A stretch of 64,000 bases of DNA from positions 1-64,000 of the forward strand of contig NZ_NMVQ01000005.1 of NCBI RefSeq assembly GCF_002250625.1, written 5' to 3'. Source of the stretch: Enemella dayhoffiae. GTDB taxonomy: Bacteria > Actinomycetota > Actinomycetes > Propionibacteriales > Propionibacteriaceae. Under the pieces are notes generated by a model. That model saw only the letters and a list, made by a program, of their open reading frames with translations. It was not told the DNA's origin and searched no databases. Every line of letters begins with the position of its first letter. Within the stretch, counting starts at the first letter, position 1. Positions 23,905 through 32,586 of the stretch are shown here, piece by piece. The position numbers and the translations under genes were made by a program.

Positions 23905-25406
23905 CGGGCCGACTGTCCGCGGTCGGGGTCGGTCCGGGCGACCCCGAGCTGGTCACCGTGAAGGCCGCCCGGTTGATCGGCGAGGCCGAGGTGGTCGCCT
24001 ACTTCTCCGGCACCTCCGGGGTCTCCAACGCCCGCCGGATCGCTGGGGCGTACCTGCGCGAGGGCGTGGTCGAGGAGTTGCTGCGCTATCCGGTGACGAC
24101 CGGGGTGAGCGATCATCCGGGTGGCTACTACGGGGCGATGACCGATTTCTATGACAACGCCGCCTCCCTGGTCGCCGACCACCTGCGCGCGGGCCGCAAC
24201 GTGGTCGTGCTGGCCGAGGGTGATCCGCTGTTCTTCTCGACCTGGATGTACCTGCACGACAGGCTTTCCGCCGATTTCGAGATCACCATCGTGCCGGGGG
24301 TGACCTCGCTGTCCGGGGCGACCGCGGCGATCCCGACCAGCCTGTCGCGGCACGAGGACGTGTTGACGGTGCTGCCCGGCACCCTGCCGGTCGACGAACT
24401 GGCCTGGCGACTGGCGCAGACCGACGCGGCGATCGTGATGAAGCTGGGGCGCACCTTCCCCGGCGTACGCGAGGCGCTGCGCCAGGCCGGTCGGCTGGAG
24501 GACGCCTGGTATGTCGAGCGGGCCAGCTGGGACAACGAACGGGTGCTGCGGGTCGCCGACGTCGACCCCGGCGAGGTGCCCTATTTCTCGATGATCGTGG
24601 TGCCCGGCGCGGACCGCCGCGCCGACACCGGTGGTCGGGCGGCCCCGGCCCCCGCGCCGGCGGTCACGGCGACGACCGGGCTGGTGCAGGTGATCGGGCT
24701 CGGACCCGGGCCCGATCGCTGGATCACCCCCGAGGTGTCGGCGGCGCTGGCCGAGGTCGAGCACGTGATCGGGTACGCCCCCTATGTCGACCGGGTGCCT
24801 CAGCGGCCCGGCCTGGTACGCCACCCCTCGGGCAACACCGTCGAGGTGGACCGGGCTCGCCAGGCCCTGGAGCTGGCCCGCTCCGGAGCCCGGGTGGCCG
24901 TCGTCTCCGGCGGCGACGCCGGCGTGTTCGGGATGGCGTCGGCGGTCTTCGAGGCGGCCGAGGAATCGGCGTACGCCGAGGTCACCGTCGAGGTGCTGCC
25001 CGGGCTGACCGCGGCCCAGGCGGTCGCCGCCCGGGCCGGTGCCCCGCTCGGCGCCGACTTCGCGGTGATCTCGCTGTCGGACCGGCTCAAGCCGTGGCCG
25101 GTGGTCGCCGACCGGCTGCGCCACGCCGCGCTGGCCGACCTGGTGATCGCCCTCTACAACCCGCGCTCGCGCAGCCGCCCCGAGCAGTTGGCCGAGGCCC
25201 GCCGGGTGCTGCTGGAGGTCCGCGACCCGAGCACGGTGGTGGTGGTCGGGAGAGACGTCGGCCGGGCCGAGGAGTCGCTGCTGGTGACCACGCTCGGCGA
25301 GTTCGATCCCGAGGCGGTGGACATGAAGTGCCTGGTGATGATCGGCGCCAGCGCCACCCGCACGACCGCCGCCGGGCAGGTGTGGACGCCCCGGTTCGTG
25401 CGCTGA
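23901..25406 (+). CDS. cobIJ: Fused precorrin-2 C20- and precorrin-3B C17-methyltransferase
   Basis: A 501-residue fusion of two cobalamin methyltransferases. Residues 1-235 are CobI ([46 protein letters not shown]). An Ala/Pro-rich linker at 240-260 leads to CobJ ([41 protein letters not shown]). The two domains act before and after CobG in the pathway; the same fusion is known from mycobacteria. It is the last gene of the cobG operon and is followed by a separate riboswitch for cbiM. Confidence 0.95.
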   Translation: MTGRLSAVGVGPGDPELVTVKAARLIGEAEVVAYFSGTSGVSNARRIAGAYLREGVVEELLRYPVTTGVSDHPGGYYGAMTDFYDNAASLVADHLRAGRNVVVLAEGDPLFFSTWMYLHDRLSADFEITIVPGVTSLSGATAAIPTSLSRHEDVLTVLPGTLPVDELAWRLAQTDAAIVMKLGRTFPGVREALRQAGRLEDAWYVERASWDNERVLRVADVDPGEVPYFSMIVVPGADRRADTGGRAAPAPAPAVTATTGLVQVIGLGPGPDRWITPEVSAALAEVEHVIGYAPYVDRVPQRPGLVRHPSGNTVEVDRARQALELARSGARVAVVSGGDAGVFGMASAVFEAAEESAYAEVTVEVLPGLTAAQAVAARAGAPLGADFAVISLSDRLKPWPVVADRLRHAALADLVIALYNPRSRSRPEQLAEARRVLLEVRDPSTVVVVGRDVGRAEESLLVTTLGEFDPEAVDMKCLVMIGASATRTTAAGQVWTPRFVR

Positions 25407-25464
25407 CCCCGCCGCATCGCTCGCCACTCGCGCCGCGCGGTCCGATGGCCTAGGGTGGGCTCAC

Positions 25465-25600
25465 AACCTCGTGCTGAGCGTGCAGGAAGCCGGTGAGAAT
25501 CCGGCACGGTCGCGCCACTGTGACCAGCGAACCGCTGGGAGTCAGGAACTCACTCGGCACGACCGATCCGATCGGGACGCGTAATCCCGAGATGGGAGAA
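25465..25600 (+). promoter_or_regulatory. Cobalamin (B12) riboswitch upstream of cbiM
   Basis: Conserved elements GGAAGCCGGTGAGAATCCGG, GCCACTGTGA and GGAGTCAGGAACTC are present. TCGTGC (25469-25474) pairs with GCACGA (25557-25562) to close P1. A hairpin CGGGA-CGCGTAA-TCCCG lies just before the GGGAG ribosome site of cbiM, the same arrangement as at cobN, suggesting control of translation initiation. Confidence 0.93.
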
Positions 25601-25602
25601 AC

Positions 25603-26295
25603 ATGCACATCGCCGAAGGGTTCCTGCCACCGTTGCAGGCCGCCGGCTGGACCATCGCCTCGGCACCGTTCGTGGTGCACGGGGCCCGCGCCGTCATCCG
25701 CACCTGCCGGGAAAACCCGGAGTCCAAACTGCTGCTCGCCGCGGCGGGCGCGTTCACGTTCGTGCTGTCGGCGATCAAGCTGCCGTCGATCACCGGCTCC
25801 TCCTCCCACCCCACCGGGACCGGGGCCGGGGCGGTGCTGTTCAAACCACCCGTGATGGCGTTCCTGGGCACGATCGTGCTGCTGTTCCAGGCCCTGCTGC
25901 TCGCCCACGGCGGGCTGACCACGCTCGGCGCCAACGTGTTCTCAATGGCGATCGCCGGCCCGTGGGCGGCCTATGGGGCGTTCCGGCTGACCCGGAGTCT
26001 GGGCGGGCCGCTGCTGGTCGGGGTGTTCCTGGCCATGTTCTTCGCCGACCTGACCACCTATTGCGTCACCTCGGTGCAGCTGGCGTTGGCCTGGCCCGAT
26101 CCGGTGTCCGGCTTCGCCGGTGCGCTGGCGAAATTCGGTTCCCTGTTCGCGCTCACCCAGCTGCCGCTGGCGCTGGCGGAGGGGGTGCTCGGGGTGCTGC
26201 TCTTCCGTGCCCTGCAACGGATCGCGCAGCCCGAGCTGCGTCGGCTCGGCGTGCTCGCCGAGAAGCAGCCGGTGCAGGAGGCCAGCCATGTCTGA
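25603..26295 (+). CDS. cbiM: Cobalt ECF transporter substrate-specific component
   Basis: A 230-residue membrane protein that begins [10 protein letters not shown]. The N-terminal Met-His is the cobalt ligand loop of CbiM/NikM proteins, so the start is certain. About six to seven hydrophobic segments follow, with [14 protein letters not shown] as the second conserved metal-site region. With CbiN, CbiQ and CbiO it forms an energy-coupling-factor importer for Co2+. It overlaps cbiN by 8 nt. Placement between cob operons and under a B12 riboswitch supports cobalt rather than nickel. Confidence 0.95.
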   Translation: MHIAEGFLPPLQAAGWTIASAPFVVHGARAVIRTCRENPESKLLLAAAGAFTFVLSAIKLPSITGSSSHPTGTGAGAVLFKPPVMAFLGTIVLLFQALLLAHGGLTTLGANVFSMAIAGPWAAYGAFRLTRSLGGPLLVGVFLAMFFADLTTYCVTSVQLALAWPDPVSGFAGALAKFGSLFALTQLPLALAEGVLGVLLFRALQRIAQPELRRLGVLAEKQPVQEASHV

Positions 26296-26674
26296 GCCGA
26301 TCCAGTCTGACCGTGGGAAGCGTCGCCTGGTCACCGGCCTGCTGCTGATCGCCCTGGTCGCCCTGTTCGTGGTACCGATGCAGATCGCCCCCCGCTCGGG
26401 CGAGGAATCCTTCACCGGCACGGATTCCGCCGCCACCTCACACATCGAGGAGAACCACCCCGGTTATCGGCCCTGGTTCACCCCGTTGTTCGAACCGGGC
26501 AGTGCCGAGGTCGAGTCCGGGCTGTTCGCCCTGCAGGCGGCGATCGGCGCGGGCGTCCTCGGTTTCGCACTCGGGCACTATCGCGGACGCCGCCGCGCGC
26601 AGGCGGAGGCCGGAACCACGCAGCGTGCATCGGGTACGCCTCCGGTGACCGACTCGGGCGAGGCCACCTCCTGA
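26288..26674 (+). CDS. cbiN: Cobalt ECF transporter auxiliary component
   Basis: A 128-residue protein with two transmembrane helices (residues about 15-31 and 83-98) and an extracytoplasmic loop containing [12 protein letters not shown] and [11 protein letters not shown], matching CbiN. In this family CbiN assists metal loading of CbiM. The C-terminal tail of about 25 residues is low-complexity and longer than usual. It starts inside the end of cbiM and ends one base before cbiQ. Confidence 0.9.
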   Translation: MSEPIQSDRGKRRLVTGLLLIALVALFVVPMQIAPRSGEESFTGTDSAATSHIEENHPGYRPWFTPLFEPGSAEVESGLFALQAAIGAGVLGFALGHYRGRRRAQAEAGTTQRASGTPPVTDSGEATS

Positions 26675-26675
26675 G

Positions 26676-27440
26676 ATGAGTTCACCGGCCCTGGACCGAG
26701 CCGCCTGGGCCAGCCCGTGGCGCCACCGCAGCGTCCTCGACAAGTCCCTGCTCTGTGGGGGCCTGCTGCTGGTGACCATCTCCCTGCCGCCGTGGCCGAC
26801 CGCCGTCGCGGTGGCCGTGATCGGGCTCGTCGCGGCCGTCTGGTTGGCCCGGGTGCGGATCGGGTTGTTCGTGCGAGCGGTGGTGGCGCCGGTCGGGTTC
26901 ATCGCGGTGGGGGCGTTGTCCGTGGCGATCGGGCTGGGGGGTACGCCGGCCGGCGCACTGTGGCACTGGGGTCCGTTGTCGCTCACCGAGACCGGGCTGC
27001 TGCGCGCGGGAACCGTTGCCGCACGGGGATTCGCCGGGATGGTGGCGCTGGTGCTGCTGGCGGTGACCACCCCGATGGTCGACCTGATCGACGCCCTGCG
27101 TCGGCTGCGCATCCCCGAACCGCTGCTGGAGATCACCGCGCTCACCTATCGACTGCTGTTCGTGCTCGCCCAGGTGGCCGGGTCGGTGCACCGGGCCCAG
27201 ACCGCCCGGCTCGGGCACGACGGGTACGCCCGCAGCCTGCGGTCGGCCGGTTTGCTGGCCAGCGTGCTGCTCGTGCACTCCTGGAACCGGGCCCGGCGGT
27301 TGGAGGACGGCCTGGCCGGCCGTGGCCACGAGGGGTCCCTGCAAACGCTGTCACCGCAAAAGCTCTGCTCATGGCGTTTTCGGGCGATCACCCTGGCGGT
27401 GCTGGCGGGTCTTGTCGTGCTCGGAGTGGTGAGTCGATGA
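26676..27440 (+). CDS. cbiQ: Cobalt ECF transporter transmembrane component
   Basis: A 254-residue EcfT/CbiQ protein with several hydrophobic segments and the coupling-helix motifs containing Ala-Arg-Gly (AARGFAGM near residue 112) and the second Arg-Gly motif DGLAGRGHEG near residue 211. These helices transmit movement between the ATPase and CbiM. HRSVLDKSLL at the start is also typical. Its stop codon lies in the first unit of a 17-bp triplication. Confidence 0.92.
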   Translation: MSSPALDRAAWASPWRHRSVLDKSLLCGGLLLVTISLPPWPTAVAVAVIGLVAAVWLARVRIGLFVRAVVAPVGFIAVGALSVAIGLGGTPAGALWHWGPLSLTETGLLRAGTVAARGFAGMVALVLLAVTTPMVDLIDALRRLRIPEPLLEITALTYRLLFVLAQVAGSVHRAQTARLGHDGYARSLRSAGLLASVLLVHSWNRARRLEDGLAGRGHEGSLQTLSPQKLCSWRFRAITLAVLAGLVVLGVVSR

Positions 27441-27477
27441 GACTGGTGAGCCGATGAGGCTGGTGAGTCCATGAGGT
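27427..27477 (+). repeat. Triplicated 17-bp unit across the cbiQ-cbiO junction
   Basis: Three consecutive copies of a unit like TGGTGAGTCGATGAGGC (27427-27443, 27444-27460, 27461-27477), with one to three differences each. The first copy contains the cbiQ stop and the third contains the cbiO start ATG at 27471. Each copy carries a GTGAG-like ribosome site and an ATGAG. The pattern suggests slippage duplication of an original overlapping stop/start. Confidence 0.8.
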
Positions 27478-28283
27478 TGGGACTCGACGGGGTGACGGTC
27501 GGCTATGACGCGGGCCCGGTGCTCACCGCGGCGGAGGTGACCCTCGACGGGCAGCATCGCTGGGCGGTGCTGGGCGCCAACGGCTCGGGCAAGACCACCC
27601 TGCTGAAGGCGCTGTCCGGGGCGCTGCGGCCACGCTCGGGACGGGTACTGGTGGACGATGCCCCGCTGCGTCACGGACGGGCGGCCCTGCGGGCGCACCG
27701 CCGGCTGGTGCAGCTGGTGCTGCAGGATCCGGACGACCAGCTGTTCGCCGCCGAGGTGGGCCAGGACGTCTCCTTCGGGCCGATGAATCTGGGGCTGTCA
27801 CCGGCCGAGGTCGGCGAGCGGGTCGGCGAGGCACTGGCCCTGCTCGGGATCTCCCACCTGCGCGAGCGGCCGGTGCACCAGCTGTCCTTCGGTGAGCGGC
27901 GGCGGGTGAGCATCGCCGGGGCGGTGGCGATGCGACCGCGGGTGCTGCTGCTCGACGAACCGAGCGCCGGGCTCGACCCGCAGGGCGTGGCTGAGCTGGT
28001 GGCGACCCTGGAACTGCTGCGTGGACAGGGATCCACGCTGGTGATGTCCACCCACGACGTGCAGTTGGCGCTGGCCTGGGCCGATCGGGTGGCGATCGTG
28101 CACGACGGTGTGGTGACGGCCGGTCCGGCGATCGACCTGCTCGCCGACGACGCCCTGCTGCGCGCCGCCCGACTCACCCGGCCATGGCCCCTCGAACTCG
28201 CCGCCCGGCTGCGCGCGGCGGGACGACTCTCCCCCGGCCCGGCCCCGCGTACCCTCGACGAGGTGCTGAAGCTGCTCGGTTGA
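27471..28283 (+). CDS. cbiO: Cobalt ECF transporter ATP-binding protein
   Basis: A 270-residue ABC ATPase powering the CbiMNQ importer. Walker A is GANGSGKTT (near residue 35), the Q-loop region is LVLQDPDDQLF as in CbiO proteins, the signature is LSFGERRR, Walker B is VLLLDEPSAG, and the switch His is in STHDV. The ATG at 27471 starts directly at MRLGLDGVTVGYD; two ATGs in the upstream repeat units are out of frame or followed by early stops. It is convergent with cobM, with a 9-nt gap. Confidence 0.94.
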   Translation: MRLGLDGVTVGYDAGPVLTAAEVTLDGQHRWAVLGANGSGKTTLLKALSGALRPRSGRVLVDDAPLRHGRAALRAHRRLVQLVLQDPDDQLFAAEVGQDVSFGPMNLGLSPAEVGERVGEALALLGISHLRERPVHQLSFGERRRVSIAGAVAMRPRVLLLDEPSAGLDPQGVAELVATLELLRGQGSTLVMSTHDVQLALAWADRVAIVHDGVVTAGPAIDLLADDALLRAARLTRPWPLELAARLRAAGRLSPGPAPRTLDEVLKLLG

Positions 28284-28292
28284 GCCGCCCGC

Positions 28293-29036
28293 TCAGGAGG
28301 CGGGACGCCGACTCGAATAGAGGTGCGAGTCGACGAAGTCGCTCGCCCGCAACGCCTCGCCGACCAGGATCACCGCCGCCTGGGTGAGCCCCGCCTCGCT
28401 CACCTGGGCGCCGATGTCGGCCAGGGTGCCGCGCAGCACAAGTTCGTCGGGCTGGCTCACCTGGGAGCCGACGACCACCGGGCAATCCGCACCATAGAAC
28501 GGAATCAGCCGTTCGGCGAGCTCTGCGGTACGCCGGATCGACAGGTGCAGCACCAGGGTCGCCCGGGAGGCGGCGAAGTGCTCCAGGGTCTCGGTCGACG
28601 GCATCTTCGTGGAGTCGCGCTGGGTGCGGGTGAGCACCACCGTCTGCGCCACCTCCGGCACGGTCAACTCGCGGCCCACCAGGGCCGCCGCAGCGGCGTA
28701 CGCCGGAACGCCGGGGCAGACGTCCCAGGGGATGCCGGCCGCGTCCAGCCGCCGGGTCTGCTCGGCGACCGCCGAATAGACCGACGGGTCACCCGAGCAC
28801 AGCCGGGCGACGTCCCTGCCCGCGGCGTGGGCCCGGACGCACACCTCGATGATCGCGTCCAGGTTCAGGTGCTGGGAGTCGACCAGTTCGGTGTCCGGGC
28901 CGCAGTGCCGCAGCACCTCGGCGTCCAGATAGGTACCGGCATAGACGCACACCTGGCTGGCCGCCATCAGCGCGGCCGCGCGGAAGGTGATCAGGTCGGC
29001 GGCACCGGGCCCGGCGCCGATGAAATGGACGGTCAT
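28293..29036 (-). CDS. cobM: Precorrin-4 C11-methyltransferase
   Basis: A 247-residue SAM methyltransferase acting on precorrin-4 to give precorrin-5. VHFIGAGPGAADLITFRAA, YAGTYLDAEVL, CSGDPSVYSAVAEQ, CPGVPAYAAAAA and VVLTRTQRDSTKMP are CobM/CbiF hallmarks. The open frame extends upstream within cobL, but the ATG at 29036 overlaps the cobL stop and gives the standard start MTVHFIG. Confidence 0.95.
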   Translation of the reverse strand: MTVHFIGAGPGAADLITFRAAALMAASQVCVYAGTYLDAEVLRHCGPDTELVDSQHLNLDAIIEVCVRAHAAGRDVARLCSGDPSVYSAVAEQTRRLDAAGIPWDVCPGVPAYAAAAALVGRELTVPEVAQTVVLTRTQRDSTKMPSTETLEHFAASRATLVLHLSIRRTAELAERLIPFYGADCPVVVGSQVSQPDELVLRGTLADIGAQVSEAGLTQAAVILVGEALRASDFVDSHLYSSRRPAS

Positions 29037-30283
29037 GCGTCGTATTCCTCCAGTGGGATGCGGACGACCCACTGCCGGATCGCCCGGGCGGGCTTCCACC
29101 CGGACAGCCCGCCGAGCGGTTCGGCCCGGGACACCTGGATCTCGAACAGTTCTCCGCCGAACTCGCGCTGGCAGGCGGTCAGCAGTGACTCCCCCTCCAG
29201 GGTGACCGAGTGCACCACCATCCGGCAGCCCTGACCGATCCGCTGCCAGCAGGCGCTGATCAGCTCCGGGGTGGCGCCGCCGCCGATGAAGATGGCGATC
29301 GGATCGGGCAGGTCGTCGAGCACGGCGGCCGAGTCCCCCGTCACCACGCGTACGCCGGTCGCACCCAACTGCTCCGCGTTCACCGCGATCTGGGCGGCGC
29401 GGACCGGATCCCGTTCCACCGCCACCGCCTGACAGTCGGGATGGCTGCGCGCCCACTCGATCGCGATCGACCCGGCTCCGGCGCCGAGATCCCACAACAG
29501 CTGTCCGGGGGTGGGTTCCAGCATCGCCAGCGCGGTGGCGCGGACGTGGCGCTTGGTCAGCTGCCCGTCGTGGCGATAGCAGTCGTCGGGCAGGCCGGGA
29601 GCGAGCGAGTTGGCCGGCGTACCCGGGCCGATCACGTGAAGGCAGATCAGGTGCAGCCGAGGCACCTCCTCATCGAGCCGGAAGCACTCCGCGGAGGTGT
29701 CCTGGCGTGACTCGTGCGGGGTGCCGAGGTCACCGAACACGACCATCTGCGTGAACTGGAAGCCCGAGCGCATCAGCTCCTCGGCGACCGCGGCGGGGCT
29801 GCTGCGGTCGGCCGACAGCACCACGATCTGGGCCCCCGGATAGAGCTGGCGGCGCAGCGCGGTCAGCTCCTTGGGGTCCGAGCTGGCCAGGCGGACCACG
29901 ACCGTGCGCTCGGCGGGCCAGTTCATCCGCGCCCGGGCCAGGGTGACCGAGGAGATCGCCGGGTGGACGTACACCTTGTCCTCGCCGAGCAGCTTGATCA
30001 GCGTCGTGGCGACCCCGGCCTGCAACGGGTCGCCGCTGGCCAGCGCCACGATCCGTCGGCCGGCGTGGCGTTGCAGCAGGGCACCGATCCCGGTCCGCAG
30101 GGGACTCGGCCACCGTTCGAGCGTCGGGGTCGAGGGGCTGTCCGTGGAGGTGGAAGGCGGCTCGGCGAGCTCGGCGAGCAGCCGTTCGCTGCCGATCACC
30201 ACGTCGGCGGAGGCGATCCGCTCCCGCAGCCGCGGGGCCAACCCGGCCAGGCCGTCCGCGCCCACTCCGATCACTTCGATCAC
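29033..30283 (-). CDS. cobL: Precorrin-6Y C5,15-methyltransferase (decarboxylating), CbiE-CbiT fusion
   Basis: A 416-residue bifunctional enzyme. The N-terminal CbiE-type half (residues 1-200) starts IEVIGVGADGLAGL and contains ALASGDPLQ. The C-terminal CbiT-type half (about 225-416) carries the SAM site LLWDLGAGAGSIAIEWA and FIGGGATPEL. Together they methylate C-5 and C-15 and decarboxylate to give precorrin-8. The start is GTG at 30283. It heads the cobL-cobM pair, divergent from the riboswitch-controlled chlID operon. No B12 riboswitch is visible on its own strand. Confidence 0.94.
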   Translation of the reverse strand: MIEVIGVGADGLAGLAPRLRERIASADVVIGSERLLAELAEPPSTSTDSPSTPTLERWPSPLRTGIGALLQRHAGRRIVALASGDPLQAGVATTLIKLLGEDKVYVHPAISSVTLARARMNWPAERTVVVRLASSDPKELTALRRQLYPGAQIVVLSADRSSPAAVAEELMRSGFQFTQMVVFGDLGTPHESRQDTSAECFRLDEEVPRLHLICLHVIGPGTPANSLAPGLPDDCYRHDGQLTKRHVRATALAMLEPTPGQLLWDLGAGAGSIAIEWARSHPDCQAVAVERDPVRAAQIAVNAEQLGATGVRVVTGDSAAVLDDLPDPIAIFIGGGATPELISACWQRIGQGCRMVVHSVTLEGESLLTACQREFGGELFEIQVSRAEPLGGLSGWKPARAIRQWVVRIPLEEYDA

Positions 30284-30349
30284 CCCGCGACCCTACTCGC
30301 TCGCCGCGGCCGGGCGTTCGACACCGTCGGTGCGGTGGTGGGATGATCG

Positions 30350-30490
30350 GCGCGGACGAGGGGCAGGAATCCGGTGCGACTCCGGAGCGGTCCCGCCACT
30401 GTGACCACCCACGGGTGGAAGTCAGGCCTATGCCGCTCGTCCCCGGTGCGAGGGCGTACCGGTGCCGACGTTCTCGGGCGCGGACCCGTG
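30350..30490 (+). promoter_or_regulatory. Cobalamin (B12) riboswitch upstream of chlID
   Basis: GGAATCCGGTGCGACTCCGG, GCCACTGTGA and GGAAGTCAGGCC are present. GGACGAG (30354-30360) pairs with CTCGTCC (30436-30442) as P1. Two further hairpins follow (CCGGT...ACCGG and CGGG-CGCGGA-CCCG), the second ending close to the GAGGAGG ribosome site of chlID. It would control the chlID-cobB-cobA operon. Confidence 0.92.
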
Positions 30491-30501
30491 AGGAGGATCA
30501 C

Positions 30502-32586
30502 TTGAGCAGCACCACCAGCTATCCGTTCGCCGCCGTGGTCGGCTCCGAGGACATGGCCCTGGCCCTGCTGCTCACCACCATCTCCCCGCAGGTCGGCGGC
30601 GTGCTCGTTCGCGGCGAGAAGGGCACCGCCAAGTCGACCATGGTGCGGGCGCTGGCCGAACTGTTGCCGAGCGAGCGGGTGCTGACCGGCTGCCGGTTCG
30701 GCTGCGACCCCGCCGCCCCCGACCCGACCTGCCCCGACGGGCCGCACGGCTCCGTCGGCGAGGACGAGTGGACCACGCGGGCGGCCCGGTTGGTCGAGCT
30801 GCCGGTCGGCGCCACCGAGGATCGGGTTGTCGGTTCGCTGGATCTGGAGCGGGCGCTGGGCAGCGGCCAGGCCGCTTTCGAGCCGGGGCTGCTGGCGTCG
30901 GCGAACCGCGGGATTCTCTATGTGGACGAGGTGAACCTGCTGCACGACCACCTGGTCGATCTGCTGCTCGACGCCGCGGCGATGGGCCGCTGCATCGTCG
31001 AGCGGGACGGCATCTCGGTCGCCCACGCGGCGCGGATGGTGCTGGTCGGCACGATGAACCCCGAGGAGGGCGAGCTGCGCCCCCAGTTGCTGGACCGGTT
31101 CGGGCTGACCGTCGAGGTCGCGGCCCCGCGCGACCCGGCCCTGCGGGCCGAGGTGGTCAGCCGGCGGATGGCGTTCGACAGCGATCCGCACGGGTTCGCG
31201 GAGACGTACGCCGCCCAGCAGCGGGCGCTGCGGGAGCGGATCGCCGCCGCCCGTCAGGCGCTCGGCCGGGTGGAGCTGTCGGCCGCCGCCCTGCTCAAGA
31301 TCGCCGAGGTGTGCGCGGCCTTCGAGGTGGACGGGATGCGCGCCGACATCGTCACCGCCCGCGCCGCCGTGGCGCACGCCGCCTGGGCCGGGCGCGACCA
31401 GGTGACCCGCGCCGACATCCGCGCCGCCGCCCGACTGGCGCTGCCGCACCGACGCCGCCGCAACCCATTCGACGCCCCCGGACTCGACGAGGAACTGCTG
31501 GATCGCATCCTGGGTGAGGATCCGCCGGAGCCCGAGCCGCCCCAGCCGGAGGGGCCGGACGATTCGGGGGATGCAGGGGACTCGAGCCCTGCCGACGGTT
31601 CGGAGGGCGACGGGCAGCGGCAGGGTGAGCCGCCGCACGGTGGGCCCGAAGATTCCCGCCAGGAAAGCAATCGCGGGCAGGATCCGGCCGCACCGGCGGA
31701 CCGTTCCCCGAACACCGACGAGTCCGCCGAGGCACCGGCCGATCCCTCGCCGTCGGCTCCCGCCCCCACGGGGGTGGCGGGGGCCGAGTCGGCCTTTCGC
31801 ACCCGGCTGTTCACCGCCCGTGGGGTGGGGGCCGGTGAGGCGGGTCGGCGCAGCCGGGCGCTGACCAGCCGGGGTCGGCGGGTCGGTTCGACCGATCGCC
31901 GGGGATCGGGTCCGGTGCACCTGCCGGCCACCATCCGGGCCGCGGCCGAGCACCAGGTCTCCCGCGGACGTACCGGGCGGCTTCTGTTCCAGCGCAGGGA
32001 TCTGCGGCACGCGATCACCGAGGGCCGCGAGTCCAACCTGGTGTTGTTCTGCGTGGACGCCTCGGGGTCGATGGCCGCCCGGGCCCGGATGCAGGAGGTG
32101 AAGACCGCCACCCTGTCGCTGCTGCTGGACGCCTATCAGCGCCGCGACAAGATCGGGCTGATCACCTTCCGCGGGGCTGGTGCCACCCTGGCCCTGCCGC
32201 CCACCTCCTCGGTGGACATCGCCGCCCGCCGGCTGGAGGAACTGCCGCACGGGGGGCGAACCCCGGTCGCCGAAGGGCTGTGGTGCGCCGCGGAAACCCT
32301 GCGCCTGGAGAAGATCCGCGATCCGCGCCGCCGCCCGCTGCTGGTGGTGATCACCGACGGGCGCGCCACCTCCGGGCCCGATGCGGTGGCGCGTTCACAG
32401 CGGGTGGCCGATCGGTTGCGTGAAGACGGTGTGGCCTCGCTGCTGGTGGACTGCGAGACCGGTCGCTTCCGGCTGGGGCTCGGCGTACGCCTGGCCGCCC
32501 ACCTTGGTGCCGAGCACGTGCCGCTGGCCGAGGTGGCCGCCGACCGGCTGGTGGCGGCGGTGCGGGCGCACCACGAGGCCGCCTGA
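30502..32586 (+). CDS. ChlI-ChlD fusion: AAA/VWA subunit of cobaltochelatase
   Basis: A 694-residue protein joining an AAA+ ChlI-type domain (residues 1-330; Walker A RGEKGTAKST, Walker B ILYVDEVNLL, arginine-rich sensor region), an acidic Pro-rich linker (about 340-440), and a VWA domain with MIDAS motif DASGS near residue 518 and TDGRATSG. In actinobacteria such proteins are thought to replace CobS and CobT as motor subunits for CobN. The start is TTG at 30502 with GAGGAGG 5 nt upstream. Annotation as magnesium chelatase would be misleading here, since no chlorophyll genes are present. Confidence 0.88.
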   Translation: MSSTTSYPFAAVVGSEDMALALLLTTISPQVGGVLVRGEKGTAKSTMVRALAELLPSERVLTGCRFGCDPAAPDPTCPDGPHGSVGEDEWTTRAARLVELPVGATEDRVVGSLDLERALGSGQAAFEPGLLASANRGILYVDEVNLLHDHLVDLLLDAAAMGRCIVERDGISVAHAARMVLVGTMNPEEGELRPQLLDRFGLTVEVAAPRDPALRAEVVSRRMAFDSDPHGFAETYAAQQRALRERIAAARQALGRVELSAAALLKIAEVCAAFEVDGMRADIVTARAAVAHAAWAGRDQVTRADIRAAARLALPHRRRRNPFDAPGLDEELLDRILGEDPPEPEPPQPEGPDDSGDAGDSSPADGSEGDGQRQGEPPHGGPEDSRQESNRGQDPAAPADRSPNTDESAEAPADPSPSAPAPTGVAGAESAFRTRLFTARGVGAGEAGRRSRALTSRGRRVGSTDRRGSGPVHLPATIRAAAEHQVSRGRTGRLLFQRRDLRHAITEGRESNLVLFCVDASGSMAARARMQEVKTATLSLLLDAYQRRDKIGLITFRGAGATLALPPTSSVDIAARRLEELPHGGRTPVAEGLWCAAETLRLEKIRDPRRRPLLVVITDGRATSGPDAVARSQRVADRLREDGVASLLVDCETGRFRLGLGVRLAAHLGAEHVPLAEVAADRLVAAVRAHHEAA

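Noticed and set aside
30502-32586. Magnesium chelatase for chlorophyll synthesis
   Set aside because: The ChlI-ChlD fusion lies in a B12-riboswitch cob operon without any chlorophyll genes, so cobaltochelatase is the sensible role.
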